Below, one piece after another: positions 33,891-45,430 of a DNA stretch of 64,000 bases. The stretch comes from Lunularia cruciata (taxonomy: Eukaryota; Streptophyta; Marchantiopsida; Lunulariales; Lunulariaceae): assembly GCA_948567375.1 (NCBI GenBank), contig OX419757.1, positions 8,618,001 to 8,682,000 of the forward strand. The letters run 5' to 3'. Position 1 is the stretch's first letter. Every line of letters begins with the position of its first letter. The notes beneath the pieces are model-generated. The model worked only from the letters and a program-made list of their open reading frames with translations. It did not search any database and had not been told where the DNA came from. A program made the position numbers and the translations under genes.

Positions 33891-34879
33891 CCTTGTTCTC
33901 TTGGTGGCCTTTACCTGCAGCTTGGTATGGGTAGTAGGTCATTTCTTGAGTATCTATTTCATAACAATTTCGTCATGCCTCTACTTCTCAAAGCCTAGAG
34001 TGCTATAGGCTTCTTTTACTTGTTTTGCCAAGCAAACTCCACATCTACTGCTTATTTTCATACCATCAGCGCTCGTTCCCAAGGCTTGTTGAAATATCCT
34101 TCTAGGAAGAAGTGGTCAGGGTACTTCTTCTCTTCTATGAGTGAGAATCCCATGCCCAAGTAGAAATGGACAACAAAGGAGGAGATGAGAATTACTACTA
34201 CAACTTCTTCATTCATTGACCTTACGGGCTTTCATTCTGGCCCAAAATATTACTTCCTAATTCACAAGTTTTCCTTGGTAAAAGTACTCAAAGAAGATAG
34301 CATAGCTATTGTTTAGATAAAAAATTTGTTTGGACTTGAACAACTTCATTATTGATTCTACAAGGATCCCTCTTGTAGGATCATTAATTCCAAGGACGGA
34401 CTTGCCATTGTTGGTCTTCTTATAACAAAACATAGACTTAAATTTTCCCTTGAAGGTCAAATCTGATCTAGTCCACATGTTGTCCAAAGTCACCCATCTA
34501 GGGATGAATTACTAGGCCTCATTAATTTTTGTCAATGTTGCTCTATCTATGAAAAAAAAATTACCCCTCAAATTGATCAGCTTGGGATCTTGATTGTTGT
34601 AATTTCATGCAACATAGCATGATCACCCAATTCCTAGTTCCACAGCAAGAATTTAAGCTTCTTGCTATGAACTTCCTCTTGTCTATAGTACTTGTCCCAC
34701 TTAACTAATCCAAGGGACTTGATTATGAATTTTGGAGCCATGCACATCCTTTGAGTTGCATGCAAGGTAGCTACTTTGTTTCCTTTCTATCATTTCATCA
34801 TACTCCACTCTCATTTACCCTTTCTACTTCCCTTCACATAGTCTCTTCTCAAATTTCACAAGTCCAAGAAGGTAGCATG
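33891..34879 (-). mobile_element. Continuation of the B2 LTR region between chromovirus insertions
   Basis: The sequence near 34080-34190 parallels LTR-B around 11290 and 16860. A 78-codon minus-strand frame (34257-34493) would be the N-terminal part of the LTR ORF. The rest is AT-rich without a recognisable gene. Ends at the chromovirus target site GCATG (34875-34879). Confidence 0.45.
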
Positions 34880-34949
34880 TGTAACAATATGGAGTTTAGC
34901 AACAAAGTTAGTCGGGCTTACGAAGTAGAGAATAAAACAAAATAGCCTA

Positions 34950-35112
34950 GAATATTCTAGAAGCATCTAAGAAGCTTCTTGGGAAGCTTCCCAACTAGTT
35001 AACTTGCGCCCTAAGCAGGTAGCTTCTAGAAGGAAGCTTCTAGAAGCTTCTAACTAGCTTAGCTTGCACGCCAAGTAGGCGGCTTCTAGAAGGAAGCTTC
35101 TTGAGAAGCTTC
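34950..35112 (+). promoter_or_regulatory. Heat-shock-element-like array in the 5' LTR
   Basis: Perfect units: GAATATTCTAGAA (34950-34962), GAAGCTTC (34971-34978) with GGGAAGCTTCCC following, GAAGCTTCTAGAAGCTTC (35033-35050, four alternating pentamers), and two more clusters at 35084-35112. Plant heat-shock factors bind nGAAnnTTCn repeats. The array ends about 80 bp before the TATA box, a normal promoter position. Binding is inferred from the sequence only. Confidence 0.55.
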
Positions 35113-35190
35113 CTAGTTAACTTGGCTTGCACTCCAAGAAAGCGGCTCAAGGAAGCTTCTTGAGAAGTTTCAAGGGTCTTGTATGCTACC

Positions 35191-35198
35191 TATAAATA
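35191..35198 (+). promoter_or_regulatory. TATA box of the chromovirus 5' LTR
   Basis: TATAAATA, conserved at 33775-33782 and 40415-40422 in the other two LTR copies. Confidence 0.7.
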
Positions 35199-35303
35199 CC
35201 AAAGCCAAAGCTCATGCTAGGCATTTGGAGTTTTCCCTCATTCAAGTGTCCCAATGTGAGTTTCCATTCTCCTATTTCTCTCCTTGGTTTTGGTCTTTTA
35301 CAT

Positions 35304-35315
35304 TGGTATCAGAGC
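35304..35315 (+). other. Primer-binding site, initiator-Met tRNA
   Basis: TGGTATCAGAGC, an exact match to the plant consensus, lies 1 base after the 5' LTR end. Confidence 0.9.
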
Positions 35316-35319
35316 AAGA

Positions 35320-36470
35320 ATGGGATGGATGGAATTTATGGACCACCAAATCCACTTCCGCCAAACCATTGGGACTTTCATGTCCAGATATTACCAAAGC
35401 ATCATTTCACACAATTCATCACCTCACGCTTTGGGAAGGATTTTCTACATATGATCACCGTGTCAGAGGAACCCTTGATACTTCCAGTTGTAACTTATGG
35501 AGAACGATGGACATGTTGTATCTATGTGTTAATCAATTAGATAAATTGAGAGTAGTGGAATATAGTAGTAGTGATGATGGCAATACCGGATGTTATCCTT
35601 GCAATGAAACAACAAATCAAGCATCTTACTTGATTGTTGGATGAACGAGACTAGCAACAACGAGAACGGATAGACAGAGCGCCAGTTTGAGATGGAGAAG
35701 ATCCCATTTGATTTCCGAAACCCAAGGTGTTTGAAGGCAAGAATCTTCCAGGCACAATGGAGAATTTTGTGTTTGACTGCAAATGTTACTTTGAAGCCAC
35801 CAATCTTCAAGACGAGCGGAAACAAATTCTCTTGGCTTCTAGCTAATTAGATGGCATGGCAAAACTTTGGTGGCAATTCTGAGTAGAAAGAGCTGACCGA
35901 CAAATTGTTACACCAATTTTGACATGGGCAAAATTCAAGGATGCAATACTTGGTCAATTTCAAACTATAAATGCCACCCGAGCCGCACGAGATAAATTGG
36001 CAGAGTTGAGGCAGAGTAGCTCAGTGAGAAGCTACATCACACAATTTCAGAACATCATCATGCAAATTCTAGATATCCAAGAAGGTGAAGTTCTAGATTG
36101 ATTTGTGCAAGGATTGAAGTCACAAACCAAATTGGAGGTGACCATGCGGGAGCCACAAAACATAGAAGAAGCCTTGCGATTGGCTAAGCATTTTGATTCC
36201 TTGGTTGCGACAACTTGGTCTTGACCTTGACCTTCACAAAGCCTACCAATACCACGAGTGGAAGAACCAATACCAATGGAGATTGATGCTATCCAACAAA
36301 GACCACTTGGCACAATAGATAGAGAAAGATTACAACAAAATGGAGGTTGTTTTTATTGTCGCCAGTTGTGGCATCACATTGCTGAATGTCCACTCAAGAA
36401 TAGACGACCTCGACAAGTTGCCCAAGTGGAGGTTGTGGAGCGGAATGATCAAGGAAACAAGGAATCCTAG
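35320..36470 (+). pseudogene. gag of the chromovirus
   Basis: The reading region starts near ATGGGATGGATGG at 35320 and contains WAKFKDAILGQFQ and KLAELRQSSSVRSYITQFQN (35919-36101), the end of a gag core, then a knuckle (CFYCRQLWHHIAECP, 36350-36390) with the usual CCHC spacing. Frames at 35183-35644 and 36258-36470 are broken by stops and frameshifts. It assembles the particle in active relatives. Confidence 0.75.
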
Positions 36471-36499
36471 TAGGAGATTTTGAGCCGCCTATTGGGAGC

Positions 36500-36853
36500 T
36501 TGATTAGTTCCAATGGGATTGAAGGCTCGACCTATGCAAGTCTGCTTCACTTGCAAGGTATGATATCTAATCGGGGTTGTAGAATTTTGGTTGATTCTAG
36601 AAGTTCAAAGAATTGCATGTCTATGCAAGTAGCAAAGGAATTGGGTATTCCTATCAAGCCAGTGATTGGAAGTAGTTTGATGATGGCGGATAGTAGAAAG
36701 GGTTCTGCATTCCGCACCTTGCATCCTATTACCTTCAAGATTGGGAAGGAGTATTTGGAGTGTATGAGGTTTGTAGTGGCACCTCTACACTATGATATCA
36801 TTTTGGGTCTACCTTGGCTTGAATGTCATAAGGTTCAATTTGATTGGACCTAA
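36500..36853 (+). pseudogene. Aspartic protease domain of the chromovirus
   Basis: The frame includes ILVDSRSSKNCMS, where the catalytic DSG triplet reads DSR (Gly lost by a G-to-A type change), then KELGIPIKPV, LMMADSRKG and DIILGLPWLECHKVQFDW, the protease end block. Retropepsin cleaves the polyprotein. The lost Gly and the stop at its end argue against activity. A weak linker follows to the 60-bp tandem repeat. Confidence 0.75.
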
Positions 36854-36935
36854 CACCAAATTCAAGTACAACACCAAGGTAGGAATTTCCGATTAGATTG
36901 TCTGGCACCTCTGAGTAAGACACTTAAGAATAGTC

Positions 36936-37115
36936 AGTCCCAAGATGGGAAGTTTGTTGAGAAGGTAGCCATAGAGCAAATCTGGAAGAGAGATGAGTCC
37001 CAAGATGAGAAGTTTGCCAAGAAGGCAACCATGGAGCAAGCTTGGAAGAGTGATGAGTCCCTAGAAGGGAAGTTTGTTAATGAAGCAACCATAGAGCAAG
37101 CTTTGGAGGAAGATA
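36936..37115 (+). repeat. Three 60-bp tandem units in the pol linker
   Basis: AGTCC occurs at 36936, 36996 and 37056, each followed by a unit coding for about 20 residues of the form KF(V/A)xxATxEQAWK. The units are in frame, so they lengthen an acidic/basic linker between protease and RT. Confidence 0.8.
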
Positions 37116-37144
37116 AGTTTGTATTCGCGGTGTGGATCAAGTCG

Positions 37145-37836
37145 ATTGCACAAGAACAATCTGAGGAGGGCCAAGTGCCGCATCAAGCAATGGTTGATCG
37201 GATAGTTCAGGAGTTTGCAGATGTGTTTCCGGATGATCTGCCAAAGGGATTACCCTCCGATCGAGGTATGCCCTTCAGATCGAGTTATTGCCAGGGAGTA
37301 CTCCAGTGAATAGACCAATCTATCGGCTCTCACCAAAGGAGTTGGAGGAGTTGCAAACAACACTTACAGAGTTGTTGGAGAAGAAGGATTTCATACAACA
37401 TAGTACCTCTCCTTGGGGAGCACCGGTACTATTTGTTCCAAAGAAGGATGGAGGACTTCGTTTCTGTATTGATTACCGTGGACTCAATAAGCAAACCGTG
37501 AAGAATGCATATCCCTTGCCTCGGATCGATGACCTGCTTGATCAACTAAGTGGAGCACGCTACTTTTCCAAGCTGGATCTTCATAGCGGCTATTGGCAAA
37601 TTCCTATTGAAGGCAAGGACGTGCAAAAGATTGCTTTTCGCACAAGGTATGGACATTTTGAGTGGAGAGTTCTACCTTTCGGACTCACTAATGCTCCAAC
37701 AGTCTTCATGGATCAGATGCATCAAGTGTTGGAGGGACTATTGGATTGGTCCGTGGTGGTGTTCTTAGATGATATCTTAATCTATAGTAGGACAAAGGCA
37801 AAACACATGAATCATGTGCGAGAAGTCCTAAGATGA
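37145..37836 (+). pseudogene. Reverse transcriptase domain of the chromovirus
   Basis: A pre-RT segment ([21 protein letters not shown]) changes frame near 37288, then [64 protein letters not shown] and the catalytic FLDDILIYS follow. All conserved blocks and both active-site Asp residues are present. A stop after VREVLR (37834-37836) cuts the thumb. Confidence 0.9.
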
Positions 37837-38779
37837 CTACAACAATGGAAATTTTACTGCAAGAAGTCAAAGTGTGCTTTTTGGTAGAAGGAGGTTACCT
37901 TCTTGGGTCATAAGATCTCATCAGAGGGGATCAAGATGGAAGAAGAGAAGATCAAGGCCATTACTAATTGGTATACTCCAAAGGATGCTACAGAAGTATG
38001 GGCATTCAATGGATTGGCCAGCTTTTACCGACGGTTCATCCACTAATTATGCTCACGTGGTTGCACCATTGACTGACCTCTTGGGAAAGAACTTGAGCTT
38101 CCAGTGGACCACCAAGCATGAAGAAGCATTCCTGAAGTTAAAGCATATGGTGTCTTCAAGACCCATTCTTCAACCATATGATCCTCAACTACCTTGTGTG
38201 GTTGATTTTGATGCTTCTAACTTTGCAATTGGAGCTGTGTTGCAACAAGAATTTCTAGATGGACTACATCCTATTGCCTTTGTGTTTCACCGACTAAATA
38301 CAGCTGAAAGAAATTACTCTGCTCGAGATCGGGAACAACTTGCAATGGTATATGCCACCAAGGTATGGAGGCATTATCTCTTGGGGAAACAAGTGATCAT
38401 GCAAACTGATCACAAGCCATTGTTGCAGACCTTACACTTGGAGCACATGAAAAGTTGGCATCATCAATAGGAAGAGCAACTCCAATTGGTTGACATCAAA
38501 CTTGAGTACAAACCAGGTTGGTTCCATGTCATCCCTGATGCTCTATCACGACGACCTGATTTGAAGGCTCTTCCTCTCATCACGGCGGCAATTACAACAG
38601 TGTCCATTGACCCTAAGGTTCATAATGAGTTTCAATCAGCTCTACAACAAGATCCCTTCTTCCAAATGGTACACGGTTGGCTAACAGCATGTGACAAGGA
38701 GTACAACACCTTCTCCTTCAAGGAAGGCCTTTTATTCCATGCAGACCAGATCTATCTTCTAGCCAAAGGTGATCTTTGA
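37837..38779 (+). pseudogene. RT thumb, RNase H and linker of the chromovirus
   Basis: 37874-38470 starts out of frame and then carries the RNase H blocks: VVDFDASNFAIGAVLQQEF, RNYSARDREQLAMVYA, VWRHYLLGKQVIMQTDHKPL. 38486-38779 has LEYKPGWFHVIPDALSRRPD and a loosely conserved tail. The first catalytic Asp (DFDAS) and the conserved TDHKPL are kept. Stops at 38468-38470 and 38777-38779. Confidence 0.85.
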
Positions 38780-38782
38780 CTT

Positions 38783-39760
38783 GTGCGCCTTCAAGAAGCC
38801 CATGATTTACCAATAGCTGGTCACATGGGAGTGGACAAGACCTTGGGCACCCTCCAATGCCAATGGTGGTGGCCCAACATGACACAAGATGTTCAAGACT
38901 TTGTCCAATCATGTGAGATTTGCCAACGGAACAAGGCCAACATCCAAAAGCCGAGTGGATTCCTTCAACCACTGGCCATTCCATCCGCTCATTGGGAGCA
39001 TGTGAGCTTGGATCTCATCACATCCTTGCCAAAGACAAAACAAGGACACACTGCAATAGTGGTGTTTGTGGATAAGCTTAGTAAGCAAATCCACTTGGCA
39101 CCAACCTGTGATACCGTGGATGCTCCAACCTTAGCGCAAATCTACTTCGACAATGTCTTCAAGCATCATGGGATGCCATGTGTACTCATCTCCGACCGTG
39201 ATCCTTGATTTACAGGAAAGTTTTGGCAAGCACTCTTCCAGATACTCGGCACCAAGCTTGCTTTGTCCACGGCCTATCATCCTCAAACTGATGGACAAAC
39301 CAAACGTGCCAATCATACATTGGAGGATATGTTGCGGGCCTTTGTCAATGTCCACCATACCAACTGGGATGAATGTCTTGCAACTGTAGAATTTGCCTAC
39401 AACAATTCCAAACAGTCTAGCACCGGATTTTCTCCCTTCTTTCTCAATTTTGGCCAAGATCCGCTTGTTCCAGATTCTCTTCTTGCTCCTCCTCCCTCTC
39501 AAGTTCCTCATACTTCCACATTTTTGACCACTATATCCCAATCTCTCCAACAAGCCAAGTCTCACCTCCTTGTTGCTCTGAATCGCCAAAAACAATATGC
39601 GGACCACCATCGTTGTGTTCTCACCTTTGAAGTTGGCAATAAAGTCATGCTATCCTCTAGTAACCTCCCTCTCCCACTTGATACCCAAGTTCGTAAACTT
39701 GCTCCTAATTGGATAGGACACTTTGATATCACCCACATTGTCTCTCCTGTTGCTTATTGA
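38783..39760 (+). pseudogene. Integrase of the chromovirus
   Basis: The zinc-binding HHCC region (HDLPIAGHMGVDKTL, CEICQRNK) is followed by the core: SLDLITSLP (first Asp), ISDRDP (second Asp, with a stop right behind it at 39206-39208) and HPQTDGQTKRANHT, where the third catalytic residue Glu is Lys (39302-39304, AAA). In the C-terminal part, FVNVHHTNWDECL and AYNNSKQSSTGFSPF are typical. The integrase would join the cDNA to the genome. The Glu loss should abolish catalysis. Confidence 0.9.
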
Positions 39761-39766
39761 CTTGCC

Positions 39767-40090
39767 TTGCCTTGTCAAATGCATATCCATCCTGTCTTTC
39801 ATGTTTCTAAGTTGAAACCCTTTGTTCCTAACCTCTCTTCCTTTTCCTCTCGAGTCCAACCTCCTCCCCTGCCTGTTCCTATCAATGATCATGAGGAGTA
39901 CGAAGTTGATCATATCCTTGCACGTCGTCATATTCAACAAGGCTGTTGCCAATATACGGAGTACAAGGTCCTTTGGAAAGGGTATCCCCTTCATGATGCC
40001 ACATGGGAACCTCTTTCCCACCTCCAAAATGCACAGATGGCCATCAAGGAATTCAAAAGCTTCATTGGCGACAAGGACGTCACCAACTAG
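39767..40090 (+). pseudogene. Integrase C-terminus with chromodomain
   Basis: 107 codons continue the integrase frame after one stop. HPVFHVSKLKPF is the typical end block, then a chromodomain: EEYEVDHILARRH, YTEYKVLWKGYPLHDATWEP. The aromatic residues of the methyl-lysine cage (Tyr, Trp and Trp positions) are present. In related chromoviruses the chromodomain directs integration to heterochromatin. The frame ends at TAG just before the polypurine tract. Confidence 0.9.
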
Positions 40091-40091
40091 C

Positions 40092-40100
40092 GGCGGGGGA
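40092..40100 (+). other. Polypurine tract of the chromovirus
   Basis: GGCGGGGGA, 3 bases before the 3' LTR start at 40104, is the expected plus-strand primer. Confidence 0.7.
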
Positions 40101-40103
40101 ATA

Positions 40104-40526
40104 TGTAACAATATGGAGTTTGGCGACAAAGTTAGTCAGGCTTACGAAGTAGATAATAAGACAAAATAGCCTTGAATATTCTAGAAGCATCTAAGAAGCT
40201 TCTTGGGAAGCTTCCCAACTAGTTAACTTGCGCCCTAAGCAAGTAGCTTCTAGAAGGGAGCTTCTAGAAGCTTCTAACTAGCTTAGCTTGCATGCCAAGT
40301 AGGCGGCTTCTAGAAGGAAGCTTCTTGAGAAGCTTCCTAGTTAACTTGGCTTGCACTCCAAGAAAGTGGCTCAAGGAAGCTTCTTCAGAAGCTTCAAGGG
40401 TCTTGTATGCTACCTATAAATACCAAAGCCGAAGCTCATACTAAGCATTTGGAGTTTTCCCTCATTCAAGTTTCCCAATGTGAGTTTCCATTCTCCTATT
40501 TCTCTCCTTGGTTTTGGTCTTTTACA
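40104..40526 (+). mobile_element. 3' LTR of the chromovirus
   Basis: 423 bp with the same ends as the 5' LTR. GAATATTCTAGAA is at 40174-40186 and TATAAATA at 40415-40422. Most GAA/TTC modules are kept. The target duplication GCATG follows immediately. Confidence 0.95.
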
Positions 40527-40531
40527 GCATG

Positions 40532-42230
40532 GCTCATCTGGCCAAGATGGATTTTGCAAAAAGTGAAGAAATTCTAAGCTTCATATGAGTACTTATCTGT
40601 TGGTTCAAACATTACAACCTTTTGGTAAGCACGCCCTTTGATGAGCCATCACTACACGCACATGTGAGGGGTTAGTCCAATCCAATGGTCTGTATAATGG
40701 TTCTTGATCTGTCTGCTCCATCTTTATGCAGGTTGCTTCATGCCAAGGGTCTTTCAAGGCAAATGATATTTCTAGTTGAAGGTCTTATCAACACAAAGTC
40801 TACTTTCAGGGCAAATACCTTCCAAATGAGCTCCCTCACCAGATGCTATCTTGGTTGACCATTTTCTCCTATGTTTTTACCATCTAACTATTCCTATACT
40901 TCTCCTACCTAGAATCTATAAAATATTTTTTCTAAATGTATTGTAAGCAGAGGTGCATTGTCACAATAGTAGTTAGAAGAGAGTATCAATTAAGACTTCA
41001 GCAGCACATTGATAGAGTAGCAGCACATTGTGTACATCTAGAGAAGAAGCATCTAAGGGAGAGGAGCCACTTGACATTTATGGTATGAGCTGCAAAGGCC
41101 ATGGTAGCTACAATTAGTATAGTGATTAAGGTAGCCAGGAAATTCTTTTTAGGGTTAGAGTAGCTATTTATAGAGGATTGTTCCCACTTTTAAGTGTAAT
41201 CTTCCAACCTAAATCTCAAGAAGAAGAGGGACTTAATTGAGTTGTAACATTTTTTAACCCATTGGAGAGGTTTGACCAATGTAACAACATGAAGTAGTCA
41301 TCCCTCTCCCATTGTAACATTTCTTTGTGATTTGAGGTCAATGTGGCTAGGCTTAATATCAACACTATAAAAGTCCTATCCTAATTTTGTGTATGATGCA
41401 AATGAATAGGTGCATTTTCTTGGAAGTTATGCACATTGTGTCGTGAATCAATGCTTCTTGGTTACTTGTCACATTGATCACATAAGTGGGAGGTTGTATA
41501 GAGAACCTACCTTCCAAGCTTGCCACCCAATTAATAAGTGATATACCATGGAGGCTGAAAGGTTTGTGGGGATGACAAAACCTTGAGCCATCTTCAAGGA
41601 TAAGTGTCTATGGGAGATTCTTCTCCCTTAGTCAAATTATAACCAGCTATGGAAATCTTGACTACAATTTTTCCCCAAGAAAAGTAAACAGCCAGCCGTG
41701 GAAGGACTATATTGTCACTCCACTTTCTCCCATAGTATCTTGTATTCCTCACTATGGGATTGGACTAACCTATCAACAACATAAGGTTACTTTTGTTCAA
41801 AGGGAAGGAACCAAAGGAGGAAGACAAAGGGAACCCAATCTCCAAACTAAAAAGGACTCCATCAAGAGTATTAGCTTTCATCAACTTTGTCTTAGGAACA
41901 TAGAACAAAGAGGCAAGGTCATTGGCAACAATGAATGTCAAAGGAATATGACCAATGGAGCAAGAAACAACTAACCTAGAATGTTGCCCAAGTACAGAGC
42001 TACTGACAAGTGACAACCTCATCAACCTAGAGGAGGGAGAGTCCACAAGTGGAAAATGACAAGCTGACCAGATAGAAGAAGAGGACATTGACAAGGTGCT
42101 AGCCAAACAAGGAAAGAAAGGAAGATGATTAAGACCAACTTGTATAGGCCCGATCAAACAACAGAGAACAACCAATGTATATGAGTGCAATAGAAGGCCT
42201 TCCTAAGTTGCATGAAATGAAAAAAGAACT
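40532..42230. other. B2 LTR remainder and unassigned sequence, no clear gene
   Basis: The first few hundred bases probably belong to the B2 LTR, because the chromovirus sits inside it. Further right there is AT-rich, non-coding-looking sequence with a TATAAAA-type box near 41375. A minus-strand frame (41765-42190) has no recognised motif. I found nothing else that I can support. Confidence 0.4.
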
Positions 42231-42239
42231 TTCTCTCAT

Positions 42240-43150
42240 GGTTGATGGTGGTCTATACTATAAATATTGTTATGCCTACAATGGAGGCCCTAGAGGAGTT
42301 CTTGCCATTCTATAAGGATCTCAACTTTATGATCAACAAACTAGCAACACTAGTACAACATCTACATAAGTTGGCACGGATAGTGACCAAGTCAAAGGCC
42401 AATTGCATAACAAATTGATTGAGGCCTAAGAGCAGATAAAAGAGAAGGAAAAAAATCTGGAAAACTTTCCATAAGAACAAGCTCATGCAACAAAATAATT
42501 ACAATGTACTCATTCTGTAGTTGAGAGCAAAAGTCAATGACCACTATAGCAAAGGCTTCCATCAACAGGAGCAACATGAAGACAAACTACGGGCCCAAGA
42601 AAATGAACTGAGGACTTTACAAGCTAAGCTAGAAGAGGCCAAAACCAAGATAATGATAGCTCAAATATGATATGACAACTTGAATAAGATGACCAAACTT
42701 CATATGTTGTACCTCAATATGAGTCTTAAATGCCAATGAGAGAAGGAAAACAAGCAACAAAAAAAGATATGAGATGACCTATTGAATGAATTCTATAGTG
42801 AAATAACAAACTTGGAGAATGAATAAATGGGGCTCCTTGCAACAGTTGGGCATACAGCCACTCAGCTTCTAAACCAATTGGAATGCATCTCCAATGACAA
42901 CTCCTAACATAAAAAGTTGATGGATTTAAATATATAGATTGATGCATTGGAGAATAGGGCATATAGAAACAAAAAAAATCAAGGTATTTTTTATCAAACT
43001 ACAAGGCCATACTAACTCCAAGTTCAAGGAGACATAGACTAGTTTTGTATAAATAGCTGATTTTTATAAGAAGCAGCTTGTAGAACTAATCCAAATATGC
43101 AAAGAAATGAAGACATAAATGAGAGCTATTTGAAGTATAAAATTTCAAAG
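42240..43150 (+). pseudogene. Degenerate coiled-coil reading region
   Basis: The plus-strand frame, with several stops, reads heptad-rich stretches such as HYSKGFHQQEQHEDKLRAQ, NELRTLQAKLEEAKTKIM and DDLLNEFYSEITNLENE. This resembles the coiled-coil part of a Gag-like or LTR-B-type protein, but no clear match was seen. Not functional. Its orientation (plus) differs from that of the B elements nearby. Confidence 0.4.
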
Positions 43151-45430
43151 AGTGGAATCAAAAGCTGTTGGTTTATTATAACCTTCCCTTATTATTTAGC
43201 AACAACAAGAAAAATTGAGTATGGAGTAAGTAAATATAGACTTTAATTTTTTAACATTCATGAGATTCAAAGTCATAGTTGTCTTTGTGTATAAACTTAG
43301 TAAGCTCATTCATGTAGAACCTAGGCTATTATTATACCAAATTTTACTCAAAGTTATTTAGATGTTATCTTCTCTTAAAATGGTATTTTTGGAGTTCTCA
43401 TGATAGATAAAAGAACTCAATTAACAAGTTTCAGAGAACTCCTTTTAGGATTATCAAGAAAGATTTAACATATCATAGCTTATGATTCTTCAAAGCAATG
43501 AGCAACATAGATAACCAATAGGACCATGATAAATGAAGGAATGTTACATGCATTTAGTTAAAAAAAAATTTACATCTTAACCTATTAATTCTTGTAGATT
43601 TTTCTTTAATAAATTTTTAGTATGGAAATGTACAAAGGTCACTCCATTATATTTGATATATGATGAATATTTATCTACATTATCTTTATTCACTAATATA
43701 AAGAGCAAATATGGAGTTGCATATCTCCATAATATAGAGTTGCAAATATGAAGTTGGTGTACAATATGAGTTGCATATATCCTTAATATGGTAATGTACA
43801 AAGATCAATGCATTACCATTTCACATCTATGACAAAAAAATGTATGCTTTATGTTTCTCTCTATAGAAAGTTCAAGCTCTATATAATCTACAAATGAGCA
43901 TATTGTAGAAAAAGGTAGTGTTGAGGTTAACAAATCTTAGAAACGTGGACCTTTAATGATTATATCATAAGATTATGACCTGGTCCAATGCAAAGGATAC
44001 TCAATATACTAAACCAGATGGGAAATACTAGTAAATGCACTATTTTTAACTACAAAATTGGAACAATTACACAATAAGAACCTTTTGACTTAAATAGAGG
44101 AAATTTTAAATCCTCTTTGTTAAGTTATAACTAAGGTTGAAACTCTAATACACTTGATTTGATGGAAGTTGATATTTGTAAAAATTTTTACCAACTAATT
44201 GGTAAGAGACTTAATCAAGGAAGAATCTGTTTATCCTAGTCATTCATTGGTGAAAACTTTGACTATTATAATGACCCAGTATGTAATACTGTAAGACTTT
44301 GTATTAGGGACTTTGACTAATACTTGTATGACTTTGTATTAGTGACTTTGATTATTTTAGTGACTGATAGGTCAATCCCATATGCCTTTATACTAATGTT
44401 AGTTTTGTATACGCATCATCAATTAGTGTGAAAATTAGCGTGAGAAATGATAATTTACTGTTGTACTTGTACAATATATATAAATATATAAAAGAAGGGA
44501 GAATAGACTATAGAGAATCTTACCTTTGGTATTCATTTTGAAAAATATTCATGCAAGCCCAAGTTACATTAACATATCTATAAAGATAAGATATAAAACC
44601 TAGAGAGGATTAAAGCTACATAAAAGATATCCCAAAAGACTTACTTCAGTAACCACAACAGTATTCAATTTGGAAGATAAGAATTTAATAGAGTTAAGTA
44701 ACAAACTAAAATTGAGCTAAGATGCTTCTCCAAATTTTTCTAGACGATCATGTGCTTGAAAATAGCTCAAGAAAAATGGATTTGCTTTTCCCTTTATTTC
44801 ATGATAAATATTTTTCAGACCATCTCCGTTGAGCAATATACTCTTCTTGCCGAGGTCACCAAGGGGGTTTCTAAATATTCATAAATATTTTAGAATATTT
44901 TATTATCATCCTCGAGGATAACTTCAAAATAGAATAGACACCTTGATAATCATTTATCAATTCCTATAATATGTAAATACTGACATTATTTTTTTTCTTG
45001 ATCATTTTAATAAATACTTGATTAGCCAATCGAATGATTTCCGACTTATCTAGTTCCAATCTAATTCTCAGTGTTGGTAAGAGTTTTTTTTGCCTTTCAA
45101 TTCCTCTCATAGTCCGTCATACGGGTGATGAAAGTTTTTTCTTCTAAACGGTTCATAAAATAGGAACAACCATATAACATTCCTACTCTTGGAATATTCT
45201 CCTAAATTATTTGCCTCAGCTCCAAAAGACAGTTTAATTTTCCCCAAGGCTGTATTTCCACGACTTCTAGAACTTCGGCAAAAATTTTGAATGCACGTTG
45301 CAAGTACTGTTCAATGTAAAAAGCCTTTCTTATGTTGCATGTACGCACAACAACGGAGAGAATAAAAGCAAAACCAGATAGTCTAACATTTGCACCTCTA
45401 ACTCCCTTTAAATACCAACCATGTTTACGA
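43151..45430. other. AT-rich interval without recognised gene
   Basis: Long A/T-rich stretches. Short internal duplications occur, for example around GAGTTGCATAT (43700-43780) and ACTTTGTATTAG (44300-44345). A few short frames show no conserved motif. I see no LTR ends or primer sites. Confidence 0.5.

Larger units (their letters stand above)
34880..35302 (+). mobile_element. 5' LTR of the chromovirus
   Basis: TGTAACAATATGG to GGTCTTTTACA, 423 bp. TATAAATA lies at 35191-35198. Upstream of it is a dense series of GAA/TTC modules (34950-35170). The primer site follows at 35304. Confidence 0.95.
34880..40526 (+). mobile_element. Full-length chromovirus-type Ty3/gypsy retrotransposon
   Basis: 5647 bp with two 423-bp LTRs, a Met-type primer site, gag, protease, RT, RNase H, integrase, chromodomain and a polypurine tract, in canonical order. 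It is flanked by a perfect 5-bp duplication GCATG (34875-34879, 40527-40531). About 16 differences separate the two LTRs by eye. Stops and a lost integrase Glu make it non-autonomous. Inserted in the LTR of element B2. Confidence 0.95.

Noticed and set aside
36936-37115. CRISPR-like or satellite array
   Set aside because: Units are contiguous without spacers and in frame within pol, so they are an internal coding duplication.
41765-42190. Minus-strand frame of 141 codons
   Set aside because: Ser/Leu-rich, no motif, and in a decayed AT-rich region. It is probably a chance frame.
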